64,000 nt of DNA from Gimesia aquarii. Lineage in GTDB: Bacteria > Planctomycetota > Planctomycetia > Planctomycetales > Planctomycetaceae. The notes beneath the pieces are model-generated. The model was not told the origin of the DNA, did not search any database, and saw nothing but the letters and a program-made list of their open reading frames with translations. Where the stretch lies: contig NZ_CP037422.1 of the NCBI RefSeq assembly GCF_007748175.1, positions 2,439,231 through 2,503,230 of the forward strand, given 5' to 3'. Positions 63,638 through 64,000 of this stretch are shown here, piece by piece. The position numbers were made by a program, and so were the translations under genes. The number at the start of each line of letters is the position of its first letter. Position 1 is the stretch's first letter.

Positions 63638-64000
63638 TCAGGAAGTCGGAACTTCCCAGATGATACCTTCCCCCGTACCGTCACCACGAAATCTGATTAG
63701 CGGAGCAGCTTGGTTACGGTTCAAGCTCTTGATGGTATCGTTTAATCGTCGTTTCGTATCAACTTCTTCTTTGGGAGGTAGCGGGTCGTCAATTCGGGTT
63801 GGCCACCCTTCTTCGTGAAAAACCATCAGAATCATTTCCTGATTAATGGCTGGCCATTTGAAGCGTTTGACGAGTGATTGACCGAACCATAACTCTCGCC
63901 GAATATCATGCCATATTGGTTTGATTTCCGTGCGATGAAGCTCATCCAATGGTCTAGAGAATGCTTCCTCAGAAGCGTTTTGCGGAATTTGCAAATTCTC
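63638..64000 (-). CDS. Hypothetical protein, 3' part (start outside window)
   Basis: The minus strand is open from the window edge to the stop at 63638 (about 120 residues visible). No ATG is seen, and the frame (ENLQIPQNASEEAF...) reads smoothly from the edge, so the gene probably begins outside. The C-terminus (PLPPKEEVDTKRRLNDTIKSLNRNQ, then LIRFRGDGTGEGIIWEVP) looks like a helical DNA-binding-type region followed by a short beta end. I do not recognise a family. It is separated by about 300 bases from the 144-aa gene. Confidence 0.6.
   Translation of the reverse strand, partial: ENLQIPQNASEEAFSRPLDELHRTEIKPIWHDIRRELWFGQSLVKRFKWPAINQEMILMVFHEEGWPTRIDDPLPPKEEVDTKRRLNDTIKSLNRNQAAPLIRFRGDGTGEGIIWEVPTS

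Overview
The window looks like chromosomal DNA of a planctomycete of the Gimesia/Rubinisphaera type. This is inferred from gene content: a DUF1592-type cytochrome paired with a DUF1552 Tat protein, a sulfatase, a YCF48-like fusion protein, SGNH hydrolases, many short conserved membrane proteins, moderate GC, and long intergenic spacers with dispersed repeats. No rRNA or other phylogenetic marker is present, so the genus is a guess.

Layout. 1-7.9 kb holds a TAXI-type binding protein (cut by the window edge), serA, an HNH nuclease, hom, a lipoprotein cyclophilin, a PfkB sugar kinase and a hot-dog thioesterase. 8-21 kb holds a HerA-like ATPase, a repeat-rich spacer, leuS, a Tat-exported TIM-barrel protein, rsmE, an ExeA-like ATPase, a HAD phosphatase, a YedK/HMCES protein, an aldo/keto reductase, and a LuxR-type response regulator beside a tiny DHp-like protein. 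22-25 kb is a signalling group (CheX, CheY, HDOD-GGDEF). 25-45 kb holds an ion antiporter, SGNH hydrolase, membrane proteins, a ROK regulator, MscS, a parvulin / aspartoacylase-like / SDR run, an amino-sugar recycling group (GlcNAc-type kinase, murQ, SSS symporter), an RNase HII-like protein and a 1065-residue YCF48 / PIG-L-like / TPR / CBM9-like fusion.

45.3-55.7 kb looks like a genomic island at tRNA-Leu. An intact tRNA-Leu stands at the left. A truncated tyrosine-recombinase gene follows it, and a 58-bp near-copy of the tRNA 3' half, with its own terminator, marks the right end. The cargo is a DUF1592/DUF1552 pair, a sulfatase and a one-polypeptide tripartite tricarboxylate-type transporter (TctA-TctC-TctB order).

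56.2-63.3 kb is the most interesting part. It is a minus-strand cluster whose transcription order is: unknown 144-aa protein, papain-like peptidase, 400-aa Cys-rich protein with five nearly identical 34-aa repeats, unknown Cys-free 93-aa protein, APH-type kinase, HopA1-type protein and stand-alone LanC cyclase. Kinase, HopA1-type lyase and LanC are the three activities of a lanthionine synthetase split over three proteins, as in class V lanthipeptide systems. The repeat protein is the obvious candidate substrate and would be unusually large and modular. That assignment is an inference; the domain calls for LanC, APH and the C1 peptidase are well supported by motifs.
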